In this document: one piece after another, positions 25,501-33,197 of the stretch
Layout: each line of letters starts with the position of its first letter
How positions within the stretch are numbered: position 1 is the first letter of the stretch
NCBI GenBank assembly: GCA_904501625.1
Contig: CAJGBR010000004.1
Span: 1 to 50,109, forward strand
From: an uncultured Rikenellaceae bacterium
GTDB taxonomy: Bacteria; Bacteroidota; Bacteroidia; Bacteroidales; Rikenellaceae
DNA length: 50,109 nucleotides
Direction: 5' to 3'
Translations under genes and position numbers: made by a program
Notes under the pieces: generated by a model
The model's input: only the letters and a program-made list of their open reading frames with translations
Databases searched by the model: none
Told to the model about the DNA's origin: nothing

Positions 25501-25888
25501 CAGCCAATGCCTCAGGATATGTACATATAAACAACGATTTATCGTGTATTGACTCTACTGCATTCAGTACGGCCGTACGTTGCACGACTCCCGACGGGTC
25601 AACCTGATTATACTCGATAGACCTTTTATAGGCAGTCGGAAAATAGTAGACATTTTCCTGATTGTTCAGGACATAAAGGTCATTGTAGAGATAGGCTGCA
25701 TTCTCCTTCGAATCCATCACGAATACGTGTACCCGAGGTTCTACAAGTCCCGCAGCCGATGCCACTACAGCTACGTGCGAACCACGAGACCCCTCCAACA
25801 CAAAGGGACGATTATATGTAATAAATTCGACAAGCCGTTTTTGGCTTGTCGAATTAGATGTCCTTTTAATTAATTCTCTGAGATTCAT
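22538..25888 (-). CDS. mfd: Transcription-repair coupling factor Mfd
   Basis: A 1116-residue superfamily 2 translocase that removes RNA polymerase stalled at DNA damage and recruits UvrA. In order: an N-terminal UvrB-like region (about 1-330), the RNA polymerase-interaction domain (about 435-500, GDYVVHIDHGVGRFGGL), the helicase motor with Walker A GDVGFGKT near residue 581 and DEEQ (LLIIDEEQKFGV) near 681, motif III TATPIPRTLQ, QLRGRVGRS (motif VI), and a C-terminal TRCF domain. Length is normal. The start ATG overlaps the rng stop by one base (TAATG), so the two are co-translated. Confidence 0.96.
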   Translation of the reverse strand: MNLRELIKRTSNSTSQKRLVEFITYNRPFVLEGSRGSHVAVVASAAGLVEPRVHVFVMDSKENAAYLYNDLYVLNNQENVYYFPTAYKRSIEYNQVDPSGVVQRTAVLNAVESIHDKSLFICTYPEALAETVTTRKAFVSNSIKLKPGDLLDIAEFAAKLIELGFVQVDFVCEPGQFSIRGGIVDVFSYVDNQPFRITLFDIEIESLKRFDISTQRSIEKCEEVEIVADLSKNNSEEQRVSLIEFVGEGRVLWVEDVDYMLRRIADVRVKHIAAAMNRGLEQVEAEMAVISKATLLDDLSTRTTILLNESLKELRTQERIVFSTESQPVFNKNFELLTDTLANAVDDGYENYIVTDNKAQIERLENIFVQSSSRKILFSNLSCDLHSGYIDHELKLNLFTDHQIFDRHHKYSLHKEVKRGESLTISELNALKDGDYVVHIDHGVGRFGGLVRTVENGKTVESIKLVYRDNDVLLVNIHALHRISKYKDKDAEPPKIYKLGSGAWQRMKQVTKARVKNIAKELIALYAKRKASEGFKFSPDTYLQYELEASFMYEDTPDQQKATADVKADMESSAPMDRLVCGDVGFGKTAVAMRAAFKAAADGKQVAVLVPTTILCLQHYRSFSKRFREFPVRVEQISRTRTASQIRVILEDLKAGKIDILIGTHRLLNKDVEFKDLGLLIIDEEQKFGVASKEKLRQIKANVDTLTLTATPIPRTLQFSLMGSRDLSIINTPPPNRQPIETEVHLFDEELIKEAISQEIERGGQVYFLHNRVESIMTVSGMIQRLLPDVRVAVGHGKMKSEQLEKLIMDFIYGEYDVLVATTIIEAGIDIPNANTIIIDNGHMFGLSDLHQLRGRVGRSNRKAYCYILTPPDNLLSDDARRRLRAIEEFSDLGAGFNLAMQDLDIRGAGNILGSEQSGFISDIGFEAYQKILNEAMRELHLEMAETDKSDKQNENDITAEDVRYVSDCQVSSDREVLIPDGYVGSTREKIALYKQLDSMQSEEQLTEFVEMLEDRFGRLPEQVKELLNIIRLRWLAIEWGFDKVLLKNGIMILYFVEDQHSSYYKSDKFKHILQYVTAHQQRYTFKQFKNRLQISVRSVADTEAGLAALKSITIV

Positions 25889-27432
25889 TACATTAATTGT
25901 TCACCTCGTCGATTATAAAATTGCGATTCGACATATCCCATAGACATATCAGAAACGACCTTCAGATAGCATTTATATTTCAATGCCCATCTCCATTTCA
26001 CAGACCAAAGGCCTTTGCATAAGTATGCTGCCACATAAGGTCCCGTATGAAGTTCGATCCAGCGTTCTCCTTTTTCCTCTGTCAGATACGCAAGCTGTGT
26101 TTCGATCTGCTCTTCGAGTGAAACTGTGGGTGCAATTCGGCCTGCACCTCGACACGTTGGACACACGTCGTTTATTTCGATTTTAGTTTCTGGTCGCACT
26201 CTCTGACGTGTAATCTGCATCAGTCCGAACTTTGACAATGGCAAAACCGTATGTTTAGCACGATCCTCACTCATTGCCTCTTTCATCATTTTGAAGAGTG
26301 CATTTCTATTTTCGGATAGATGCATATCAATAAAATCGACTACGACAATACCGCCCATATCTCTTAGTCTGAGCTGACGTGCAATTTCTTTAACAGCATC
26401 ACAATTCACTTCCATTGCAGTATCTTCCTGATTATCTGCAATCTTAGCACGTTTACCGCTATTAACATCGATAACGTGCAGTGCCTCAGTATGTTCGATT
26501 ATCAAATAGGCACCTCTCTTAAACGAAACAGTTTTCCCGAATGCCGACTTAATCTGACGTGTAATATCAAAATTATCAAAGATCGGAACTTTTCCCTTAT
26601 AGTATTTTACGATCTTTTCTTTTTCGGGTTCGATGCTACGTATATATTCACGAACTTCGTCAAACGTCGCTTGGTCATCAACGTAAATATTTGTAAATGA
26701 TCCGTTAAGCAGATCTCTCAATATTACGGTTGTTCTATTCATCTCGCCAGCCAGCAGACTTGGATTGGGTTGGCTTTTTATTTTTTCCAACACACTCTCC
26801 CATTTTGCGATCAGCGAGGCTATATCTTCTTCGATTTCGGCGTGAGATTTATCTTTTGCTGCAGTTCGAATTATCAATCCATAGTTCGGTGGAAGTAAAT
26901 TTTGGGCAATTGCCTTAAGTCTTTTTTTCTCCAGATTTGAACGTATTTTCTGCGAAATCGAAATTTTATTACTCAGTGGCACCAACACCACGTGTCGTCC
27001 GGCAAGCGATATATCAGCCGTCAACCTTGGACCTTTTGTTGAGATTGCCTCCTTTACAATCTGTACAATAATTGGTTGTCCTACAGTTAGTACACTTTCA
27101 ATTTGACCCTCTTTGGTCAGACCCTTTTCGCGACGAGCATTTTCAAAGTTCGGATCCACTCCTCGTTTGGCTACATCTGCGACAAGACGTTTCATTGTCG
27201 AGAAATTTTCGCCTAGATCGAGATAGTGAACAAATGCATCTTTTTCCGATCCGATATTTACAAACGCGGCATTAAGTCCGGGCATAATCTTTTTGACCGT
27301 TCCCAAGTAGATATCTCCGACAGAGAAGTGTGATTTCGGAGCCTCCTTGTTCAACTCGACAAGTTGTTTGTCTTCGATCAGTGCGATTGAAATTTCACTC
27401 TGAGTTACATTTACAATTAACTCTCTGTTCAT
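25888..27432 (-). CDS. rng: Ribonuclease G/E family endoribonuclease
   Basis: A 514-residue RNase E/G catalytic core. The N-terminal S1-like domain (VGDIYLGTVKKIMPGLNAAFVNIGSEKDAFVHYLDL) is followed by the RNase H-like/DNase I-like region with the Mg-binding aspartates in LHVIDVNSGKR and GGIVVVDFIDM. The Zn-link cysteines are in VCPTCRGAGRI, which joins two protomers. It cleaves single-stranded RNA 5' ends in rRNA and mRNA processing; it lacks the long C-terminal scaffold of E. coli RNase E, so Rng is the better name. It is separated from the upstream small gene by a strong hairpin and probably has its own promoter, which I could not identify. Confidence 0.93.
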   Translation of the reverse strand: MNRELIVNVTQSEISIALIEDKQLVELNKEAPKSHFSVGDIYLGTVKKIMPGLNAAFVNIGSEKDAFVHYLDLGENFSTMKRLVADVAKRGVDPNFENARREKGLTKEGQIESVLTVGQPIIVQIVKEAISTKGPRLTADISLAGRHVVLVPLSNKISISQKIRSNLEKKRLKAIAQNLLPPNYGLIIRTAAKDKSHAEIEEDIASLIAKWESVLEKIKSQPNPSLLAGEMNRTTVILRDLLNGSFTNIYVDDQATFDEVREYIRSIEPEKEKIVKYYKGKVPIFDNFDITRQIKSAFGKTVSFKRGAYLIIEHTEALHVIDVNSGKRAKIADNQEDTAMEVNCDAVKEIARQLRLRDMGGIVVVDFIDMHLSENRNALFKMMKEAMSEDRAKHTVLPLSKFGLMQITRQRVRPETKIEINDVCPTCRGAGRIAPTVSLEEQIETQLAYLTEEKGERWIELHTGPYVAAYLCKGLWSVKWRWALKYKCYLKVVSDMSMGYVESQFYNRRGEQLM

Positions 27433-27504
27433 ATTTCCACTGCGTTTGTTCTCTGGTCTGGAACCAGATTGCTCAATTGGTTTCCTCTATATACGATTAA
27501 GAAC

Positions 27505-27540
27505 AAAACCTAAAAGAGTCTTCGGGCTCTTTTAGGTTTT
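27505..27540. terminator. Long TTCG-capped terminator hairpin
   Basis: AAAACCTAAAAGAGTC (27505-27520) and GGCTCTTTTAGGTTTT (27525-27540) form a 16-bp stem (one G-U) capped by a TTCG tetraloop. It ends the HU-small-protein transcript before rng. Confidence 0.92.
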
Positions 27541-27568
27541 AATAATCAAAGGAAAATGTCCGAAAGAA

Positions 27569-27661
27569 CTATTTTTTCTTTTTATGACGATTCTTTCTCA
27601 GACGTTTTTTTCTTTTGTGTGTAGACATTTTATGTCTTTTTCTTTTTTTACCGCTTGGCAT
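27569..27661 (-). CDS. Tiny basic COX24/AURKAIP1-like (bS22/mS38-type) ribosomal protein
   Basis: A 30-codon gene from ATG at 27661 to TAG at 27569. The product starts MPSGKKRKRHKMSTHKRKKR and ends RKNRHKKKK; about two thirds of its residues are Lys, Arg or His. I recognise this as the short Bacteroidetes family annotated as 'AURKAIP1/COX24 domain', related to mitochondrial mS38 and to the 33-residue mycobacterial bS22, both ribosomal. It probably binds rRNA. It lies 51 bases after the HU stop in the same direction, and a strong hairpin ends the unit. Because of its size it is easily missed by gene finders. Confidence 0.82.
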   Translation of the reverse strand: MPSGKKRKRHKMSTHKRKKRLRKNRHKKKK

Positions 27662-27712
27662 TTTGGTTAGTTTTTAATGTATTAATATTTTGTTTCTTCT
27701 AATTAGTTCTGA

Positions 27713-28003
27713 TTATTTGCCAGATTTAACGCTTTCCATAAAGCATTTAGCTGGTTTGAATGCCGGAATTTTGTGAGCCGGAACTGTTACTGTAACGTTT
27801 TTAGAGATATTACGAGCAACTTTTTCTTTACGTTCTTTAACGATAAAACTTCCGAAACCACGGAGGTAAACATTACCTTCCTTTCCACCCTTTGATACTG
27901 AATCCTTCACTATTTCCATAAAAGATTCAACAATAGCTTGAACCTGATTTTTTTCAACACCAGTCGATTTTGCTATCTCGTTAACAATATCAGCTTTAGT
28001 CAT
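27713..28003 (-). CDS. HU-family DNA-binding protein
   Basis: A 96-residue nucleoid protein. It starts MTKADIVNEIAKSTGVEKNQV (helical dimerisation part) and contains VYLRGFGSFIVKERKEKVARN, the 'GFGsF.v..R..R.gRNp' signature, and VPAHKIPAFKPAK (DNA-binding arm and end). HU bends and compacts DNA and, as here, usually has a strong promoter. Exact paralogue (HU, IHF-like) cannot be decided. It leads a two-gene unit with the COX24-like protein. Confidence 0.93.
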   Translation of the reverse strand: MTKADIVNEIAKSTGVEKNQVQAIVESFMEIVKDSVSKGGKEGNVYLRGFGSFIVKERKEKVARNISKNVTVTVPAHKIPAFKPAKCFMESVKSGK

Positions 28004-28044
28004 ATTTTTGAATTTTTATAAGTTATTTTTCACCTTAGAGACTG

Positions 28045-28073
28045 CAAATATACACATTTTTTTTCGAAACAAA
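28045..28073 (-). promoter_or_regulatory. HU promoter
   Basis: Minus strand: TTTG (28070-28073), 17 bases, TATATTTG (28045-28052), then GCA. The box lies 41 bases before the ATG at 28003. Confidence 0.7.
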
Positions 28074-28200
28074 TTTCTTTTCCACTTTTTTTTCGTCTTA
28101 ACACTCATTATCTGTTTATTATAACAATAGCGAGTAAATTTCAAATCCAATACCCTCTATTCTATTTTCTGTGCTATTACACTATGGAATAACAACTTAC

Positions 28201-28215
28201 GATGTTTAAAACATC
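28201..28215. repeat. Short perfect palindrome
   Basis: GATGTTTAAAACATC is a perfect 7-bp inverted repeat around one base, in the 250-base gap between wbqC and the HU promoter. No T-run follows, so it is not a typical terminator; an operator is possible. Nothing else was seen in this gap. Confidence 0.4.
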
Positions 28216-28253
28216 TCTTACAAATTGCATACCAAAGAATTACTGGAAAAAAC

Positions 28254-28883
28254 TCATTTTATGGAATTTCGCAATATCTCGACCGTAGTTTCAACACCCT
28301 CAGCAAAGAGTAAATCTATTATACTAAGATTCGACACAAATGGATTTTTCTCACAAAAAGTCTGGTAATACTCGATTTGTTCAAATTCGGGATCATCACG
28401 TTTAAGTCGTGGTTTTGATGAGATTGAGTTTCTGAAGTCACGTTCAACCTCACCCTGTTCATAGTAGCGTGAAGAGTATTCCCACTTTGGCGAGATGCCC
28501 AAGATTGAAAACAGAGTCTGCTGTAGCCCTTCATTCAGATCGATAAGACGTTTAATTCGGCGATGATAAAACGGTTCGAGATCAGGAGCATACTCATCGA
28601 AATAGGGAGTCTTTCTATATGCCGAAACTATCGAATGCCAATGCGAAGCCTGCCATTGTTTCGAGTAGTCTATCTCTATGTCTCGAGTCATCACCTTCGT
28701 TCCGTGTGGACGCAACACCGGCACAGACATTACAATCGGCCCGTTTGCAGTCATTATTTCTGTCCGCGATCGATAACTTTGTTTCATAAAACTCTCACAG
28801 ACATCAATAACAATACGGCGGTCCGATAATAGTTTGCTATAATACTGAACATTGCCAAGATATGCTGTAGACAATAAAATCAT
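28254..28883 (-). CDS. WbqC-like family protein
   Basis: A 209-residue protein matching the WbqC-like family: LLSTAYLGNVQYYSKLLSDRRIVIDVCESFMKQSYRSRTEI, VPVLRPHG, the HWHSIVSAYRKTPYFDEYAPDLEPFY stretch, and NPFVSNLSIIDLLFAEG. The family is named after a gene in O-antigen clusters, where a sugar or acyl transfer role was proposed; here there are no polysaccharide genes nearby, so the activity is unknown. It is the last gene of the nfeD-floA-HAD-rdgB-recO operon, 17 bases after recO. Confidence 0.8.
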   Translation of the reverse strand: MILLSTAYLGNVQYYSKLLSDRRIVIDVCESFMKQSYRSRTEIMTANGPIVMSVPVLRPHGTKVMTRDIEIDYSKQWQASHWHSIVSAYRKTPYFDEYAPDLEPFYHRRIKRLIDLNEGLQQTLFSILGISPKWEYSSRYYEQGEVERDFRNSISSKPRLKRDDPEFEQIEYYQTFCEKNPFVSNLSIIDLLFAEGVETTVEILRNSIK

Positions 28884-28900
28884 TACAACTACATTTATTT

Positions 28901-29626
28901 CTAATAAAAAATTTCCTTCAACACCTCTATTGACTTCACAGCCCCGATTCCCTCGTTATGGTAGCCTATAAACACCAACATACTCTCAAGAAATTCTCGA
29001 CGTCTAACCCGCGACATCTCCAATCTGACGAGTTGTTCGGTCTGCACGACCGACATCAGTTGAGCCAACAGTGTCGAACACTCACGACTGAAATACATCT
29101 TATGCATTGGTGGTATAACCACAAATCGCCCCTGACAGATATCAAAGAAACTCTCTTCAGTCCAATTATTTTCAGGACAGAATCCGAGCAATTCCGATAG
29201 TCTTACCATAAACCACAGATGCAAATTTTCCAACCCGTCTGACATTTTTCTAAGAGCCATCGATATCTGCTCAAAGAAATTATACATCTCTTCGTTAGCG
29301 ACCTCTTCTTTTACCAGACGATATATCACCTCTGCCATAAACATTGATAAAGCACTTCGTCGGATATCGAATTCACAACATAAGGGTTGAGTTGTCGAGA
29401 CATCTTTAATTCGATGCATTTTCCCGTGCGGAACCTCCGATGCCTCGTAATCCACCAAAAACATCGGCTGTAGTAATGCGGCCCGATTCCCCTTTGTTTT
29501 ACTACGCAAACCATTAAGCATCAGCACATCCCGACCATTTCTTCGACTATACATATAGACAATGAGTCCAGATTCGCCATACTTTATTGTATGCAGTACG
29601 ATACCCTGGCCCTTATATGATTCCAT
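28901..29626 (-). CDS. recO: DNA repair protein RecO
   Basis: A 241-residue recombination mediator that with RecR/RecF loads RecA on SSB-coated DNA. It has the N-terminal OB-fold start YKGQGIVLHTIKYGESGLIVYMYSRRNGRDVLMLNGLRS and the C-terminal helical domain (LGFCPENNW, LLAQL). The four zinc-binding cysteines of some RecO proteins are absent, as is common in this phylum. The gene starts 14 bases inside the end of rdgB, so translation is coupled. Confidence 0.88.
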   Translation of the reverse strand: MESYKGQGIVLHTIKYGESGLIVYMYSRRNGRDVLMLNGLRSKTKGNRAALLQPMFLVDYEASEVPHGKMHRIKDVSTTQPLCCEFDIRRSALSMFMAEVIYRLVKEEVANEEMYNFFEQISMALRKMSDGLENLHLWFMVRLSELLGFCPENNWTEESFFDICQGRFVVIPPMHKMYFSRECSTLLAQLMSVVQTEQLVRLEMSRVRRREFLESMLVFIGYHNEGIGAVKSIEVLKEIFY

Positions 29627-30212
29627 CAGACCGATATTGTTTCAGGAATTCCACGAGTTTTGCCACTGCACGGCCACGATGACTTATCTGATTTTTCTCC
29701 TCCATAGACATCTCTGCAAAGGTTCTGTCACAACCGTCTGGCACAAATATCGGATCATAACCAAATCCGTCACAACCTCGTCGGTCTTCTATGATTCGAC
29801 CATTAACAATCCCTTCGAACAAATACTCCTGACCATTCAATATCAGAGAGATCACAGTTCTAAACCGAGCAGATCGGTCTAATTTTCCGCTAAGATTTTT
29901 CAACAGTAAATCTATATTTTTACTATCACTTTTCTCAAGCGAAGCATATCTTGCAGAGTGAACACCTGGAGCTCCATTCAGTGCAACCACCTCAAGCCCC
30001 GTATCATCAGCAAAACAATCCTCACCCAAGCGGTCAAATACATAGTGTGATTTCTGCGATGCATTCTCTTGAAGAGTTTCACCTGTTTCAGGAATATCTT
30101 CAACGATTCCGACCTCTTTAAGTGTCACGAGTTCAAACGCATCACCCAACGAGTGCTGCACCTCTTCGAGTTTATGACGATTATTTGTCGAAAATATTAT
30201 TCTTTTCATCAT
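29613..30212 (-). CDS. rdgB: XTP/dITP pyrophosphatase RdgB (HAM1)
   Basis: A 199-residue house-cleaning enzyme that hydrolyses ITP, dITP and XTP to monophosphates. Landmarks: STNNRHKLEEVQHSL (nucleotide loop), FADDTGLEVVALNGAPGVHSARYA (catalytic acidic pair and substrate site), GCDGFGYDPIFVPDG and FAEMSMEEKNQISHRGRAV (base recognition, S-H-R). Its start codon overlaps the HAD gene stop (ATGA), and its end overlaps recO by 14 bases. Confidence 0.95.
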   Translation of the reverse strand: MMKRIIFSTNNRHKLEEVQHSLGDAFELVTLKEVGIVEDIPETGETLQENASQKSHYVFDRLGEDCFADDTGLEVVALNGAPGVHSARYASLEKSDSKNIDLLLKNLSGKLDRSARFRTVISLILNGQEYLFEGIVNGRIIEDRRGCDGFGYDPIFVPDGCDRTFAEMSMEEKNQISHRGRAVAKLVEFLKQYRSDGII

Positions 30213-31045
30213 ATCTCAAACTCCCTCAGATTCGAATCCGAAACGATTTTTTCTATTATAGACTTCACCAATCTGTCCAATTCGCTATCGAGTCGGTAGT
30301 CGGCCTGGCAAACATAACTTACTCGACCATCTCGAATCAGTTTTTGCATCTCTTCTCGTTTTGAGTGCGACTCTGGATTGAATACCGCAATCGAGTGACC
30401 AGACTTCTCTTTTACCAATCTCATACAAGGAATATCGGTCATTCCGTCACCGATATAAATCATATGTCTGAATGGTATCGGACGATTTCGTTCCTCAACA
30501 AATTCGTTTATCAATTTGCTTTCAAACACACTCTCAATGCCCTTATTTATTTTAAACAGGAATTGTGTCTTATTCGTGTAATTAACAGCCACTGCAGGCC
30601 AATAGGCTATTCCGTCGACATCATACAGAAACGAACACGCATAAATTCGCTTGAATTCTTTTGCGATTTCAGTTCCTTCAATAATCTCCTTCAACCCCGA
30701 CGAATTGATATAGTGCTCCAACACGATACCACGTTCAGCTGCATATTTGTTCACTCTCGAGAACCACTCTTTCACACCCGGATAGAGCAATATATTTCTA
30801 CCACAATCAACAAAAGCCTCACGACGCAAACTCTTCGATGCAGCAGTTGCATCTCGAATCATTTTTGACAAATAGACCAAAATCGGGTCTGCATCTTGTG
30901 CGACGGCCAGGGCATTACTCTCTTCCCAGAATTGTTCATTTTGTTTACCCACGCCAGGAATAAAATCATACTCCTGCATTGTTCCGGGTGATAATGTACC
31001 GTCAAAATCGTAAATCAGAGCAACCGTTATCGGATTTTTCATCAA
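30209..31045 (-). CDS. HAD-family phosphatase
   Basis: A 278-residue haloacid dehalogenase-type hydrolase. Motif I is DFDGT with the nucleophile Asp13 and acid Asp15, and motif IV is IGDGMTDIPCMRLV. A long helical cap is inserted after motif I (residues about 20-110). The substrate is not evident; members of this group act on small phosphorylated metabolites. It starts 5 bases after floA and its stop overlaps rdgB by 4 bases. Confidence 0.85.
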   Translation of the reverse strand: MMKNPITVALIYDFDGTLSPGTMQEYDFIPGVGKQNEQFWEESNALAVAQDADPILVYLSKMIRDATAASKSLRREAFVDCGRNILLYPGVKEWFSRVNKYAAERGIVLEHYINSSGLKEIIEGTEIAKEFKRIYACSFLYDVDGIAYWPAVAVNYTNKTQFLFKINKGIESVFESKLINEFVEERNRPIPFRHMIYIGDGMTDIPCMRLVKEKSGHSIAVFNPESHSKREEMQKLIRDGRVSYVCQADYRLDSELDRLVKSIIEKIVSDSNLREFEI

Positions 31046-31050
31046 TACTA

Positions 31051-32055
31051 TTATTTTGATTGAATTGGTTTCGAATCTTTACGCACAGGTTCAGGACGAG
31101 CAATTTGTTCTCGCATCTGAGTATCTGCCTGAATATTCTTCAATTTATAGTAATCCATAATACCGAGATTACCATTGCGAAATGCCTCAGCTATTGCCAT
31201 TGGAATTTCAGCCTCAGCCATAATAACCTTAGCACGAGCCTCCTGAGCTTTAGCTTTCATTTCCTGTTCGTTTGCTACAGCCATTGCACGTTTCTCTTCT
31301 GCTTTAGCCTGAGCTATGTTTTTATCGGCATTAGCCTGATCCATCTGCAAGAAAGCTCCAATATTTTTACCAACGTCTATATCGGCAATATCAATTGAGA
31401 GAATCTCAAATGCAGTGCCTGCGTCAAGCCCCTTATCCAACACCACGCGAGATATGAAATCAGGATTTTCCAACACACTCTTATGAGAAACAGACGAACC
31501 GATTGATGAAACGATACCCTCACCAACACGTGCAAGGACTGTCTCTTCACCTGCTCCACCGACCAATTGTTTAATATTTGCACGAACAGTCACACGTGCT
31601 TTAGCAATCAGCTGAATACCATCTTTTGCCACTGCCGTAACTGGAGGCGTATTAATAACTTTCGGATTTACAGACATTTGCACAGCTTCTGCAACATTTC
31701 GTCCAGCCAAATCGATTGCTGTTGCCATCTTAAAATCGAGTGCAATATTTGCTTTTTGAGCAGAAATCAGAGCTTTCACCACGTTTGGCAGATTTCCTCC
31801 CGCCAAATAGTGAGCCTCCATTTCGTTCACATTCAATGATAATCCGGCTTTTGTTCCAGTAATCAATTCATTTACAATCATCGATGCCGGCACACGACGC
31901 CAACGCATAAAAATCAATTGCAACAACCCTACTCTCACGCCTGAGACTACAGAATAGAACCAGACTCCGATTGGCACATAATAGAACAACAATGCCAACA
32001 CGACAATCCCAACGACTGCCAAAATTCCCAAAAACATTAATTCATCCATTATCAT
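31051..32055 (-). CDS. floA: Flotillin-like protein FloA (YqfA)
   Basis: A 334-residue SPFH-domain membrane scaffold. An N-terminal membrane hairpin (about residues 7-26 and 35-50) is followed by RWRRVPASMIVNELITGTKAGL, an SPFH region (VTAVAKDGIQLIAKARVTVRANIKQLVGGAGEETVLARVGEGIV) and an Ala/Glu/Lys coiled coil (QAKAEEKRAMAVANEQEMKAKAQEARAKV). FloA organises membrane microdomains in Bacillus; NfeD-family partners are standard, and one lies 9 bases upstream. Start at 32055 (MIMDEL) or at 32049 (MDEL). Confidence 0.93.
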   Translation of the reverse strand: MIMDELMFLGILAVVGIVVLALLFYYVPIGVWFYSVVSGVRVGLLQLIFMRWRRVPASMIVNELITGTKAGLSLNVNEMEAHYLAGGNLPNVVKALISAQKANIALDFKMATAIDLAGRNVAEAVQMSVNPKVINTPPVTAVAKDGIQLIAKARVTVRANIKQLVGGAGEETVLARVGEGIVSSIGSSVSHKSVLENPDFISRVVLDKGLDAGTAFEILSIDIADIDVGKNIGAFLQMDQANADKNIAQAKAEEKRAMAVANEQEMKAKAQEARAKVIMAEAEIPMAIAEAFRNGNLGIMDYYKLKNIQADTQMREQIARPEPVRKDSKPIQSK

Positions 32056-32064
32056 AAAATTTAA

Positions 32065-32532
32065 TTAATTATTATCTTTCTGTTTTACAATTAGATAAGA
32101 ATCACAGAGTTCAACGACTACTACCTCTGTTCTCTCATCAATATAACAATCTATCGACTTGGCCTCGAACTGGCGATTACCGACCTGAACCTTTCCCATC
32201 GGAGCCAATCGACTGATGGTTCTTGCTAAATCACCAACTGACACCCCTTCAAAAGTCGAATCATTTACCGTTGCCGTAATAGTCTCTTGCAACGAAACTT
32301 TTTTCCAAGTTCCATATTTGAGCCCATAACACACAACCAACCCTATTGACAGCAACGACACTCCTACAACTACACACCCAATCAAAAACGAATGCTCAAG
32401 GTATGATATAACAATTGCCGTAATCATACACAATAGCGAGAGAACTCCCGACACACCGAATCCGGGCACAAGGAAGAGTTCAACAAGCATAAGAATTATT
32501 GCAAGAAAAAGTAACGATATAATTACCCACAT
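32065..32532 (-). CDS. NfeD-like membrane protein
   Basis: A 155-residue short NfeD protein: two or three membrane helices (MWVIISLLFLAIILMLVELFLVPGFGVSGVLSLL...) and a cytoplasmic OB-fold tail (APMGKVQVGNRQFEAKSID...VVVVELCDSYLIVKQ). NfeD proteins act together with SPFH proteins; floA follows. ATG at 32532 gives the family length. A frame reaching 32610 would add 26 residues of doubtful value. Confidence 0.83.
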   Translation of the reverse strand: MWVIISLLFLAIILMLVELFLVPGFGVSGVLSLLCMITAIVISYLEHSFLIGCVVVGVSLLSIGLVVCYGLKYGTWKKVSLQETITATVNDSTFEGVSVGDLARTISRLAPMGKVQVGNRQFEAKSIDCYIDERTEVVVVELCDSYLIVKQKDNN

Positions 32533-32653
32533 ACGTTTCAAATTTGGCACAAGATAGAAAAAAAACACGACAATATCAATCTTTCGGCATAATTTTTTCA
32601 AAGACAACAATTCAGCTAACCATATCTAAATTTTAAACCAATTGTAATCTGAT

Positions 32654-33130
32654 ATGTTATTTTCATCTATCTTCGGCGGACGTATAGTAAAAGTCCCCAT
32701 AATCGAATCTTTCGATTTGAACAGATTTATGGGAGTTTGGTACGAGATTGCCAGACTCGATCACCCGTACGAACGAGGTCTTGAACGCGTAACTGCACAC
32801 TACAATTTCACCGACAAGAGTCACGTTGCAGTGCTAAACCAGGGATTCAAATCGGGCAATATAAAAACAAGTCGGTCAGCACGTTTACTACCGACTACAA
32901 AGCCTAACTACTTTAAGGTCTACTTCGGCTTTCCCATTGGATTTGCCTACCGAGTGGCATACATTGACAAACACTACACTGTGGCCGTAATCACCGGGTC
33001 TCGCTCAAATACACTTTGGTTTATGGCACGTACTCCGACCCTCGAACGTGAAATAAAAAAACAACTCGAAATTTTTGCCACAGAACTTGGATTTGACACA
33101 TCAAAACTCATCTATACCAAACAGGTCTGA
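32654..33130 (+). CDS. Lipocalin family protein (Blc-like)
   Basis: A 158-residue bacterial lipocalin. The first structural motif G-x-W occurs as FMGVWYEIARLDHPYERGLERVTAHY (Gly27, Trp29), followed by NYFKVYFGFPIGFAYRVAYIDKHYTVAVITGSRSNTLWFMARTP, the usual Blc core. E. coli Blc is an outer-membrane lipoprotein binding fatty acids or lysophospholipids; here there is no clear signal peptide or lipobox, so the protein may stay in the cytoplasm or the true start may be missed. It is a single gene facing the DUF5686 gene. Confidence 0.88.
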   Translation: MLFSSIFGGRIVKVPIIESFDLNRFMGVWYEIARLDHPYERGLERVTAHYNFTDKSHVAVLNQGFKSGNIKTSRSARLLPTTKPNYFKVYFGFPIGFAYRVAYIDKHYTVAVITGSRSNTLWFMARTPTLEREIKKQLEIFATELGFDTSKLIYTKQV

Positions 33131-33140
33131 ATCAGATAAC

Positions 33141-33180
33141 AAGAGAGGATATCCAACAATAGTGGAATACCCTCTCTTTT
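33141..33180. terminator. Bidirectional terminator between lipocalin and DUF5686 genes
   Basis: AAGAGAGG (33141-33148) pairs with CCTCTCTT (33171-33178); inner pairs (TATCC/GGAATA) extend the stem. A TTTT end follows on the plus strand. Confidence 0.75.
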
Positions 33181-33197
33181 CCATATTAAGATTATCT

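Noticed and set aside
27600..27661. Poly-Lys tract as a sequencing or low-complexity artefact
   Set aside because: The frame has a clean start and stop, proper gene position and matches a known short family.
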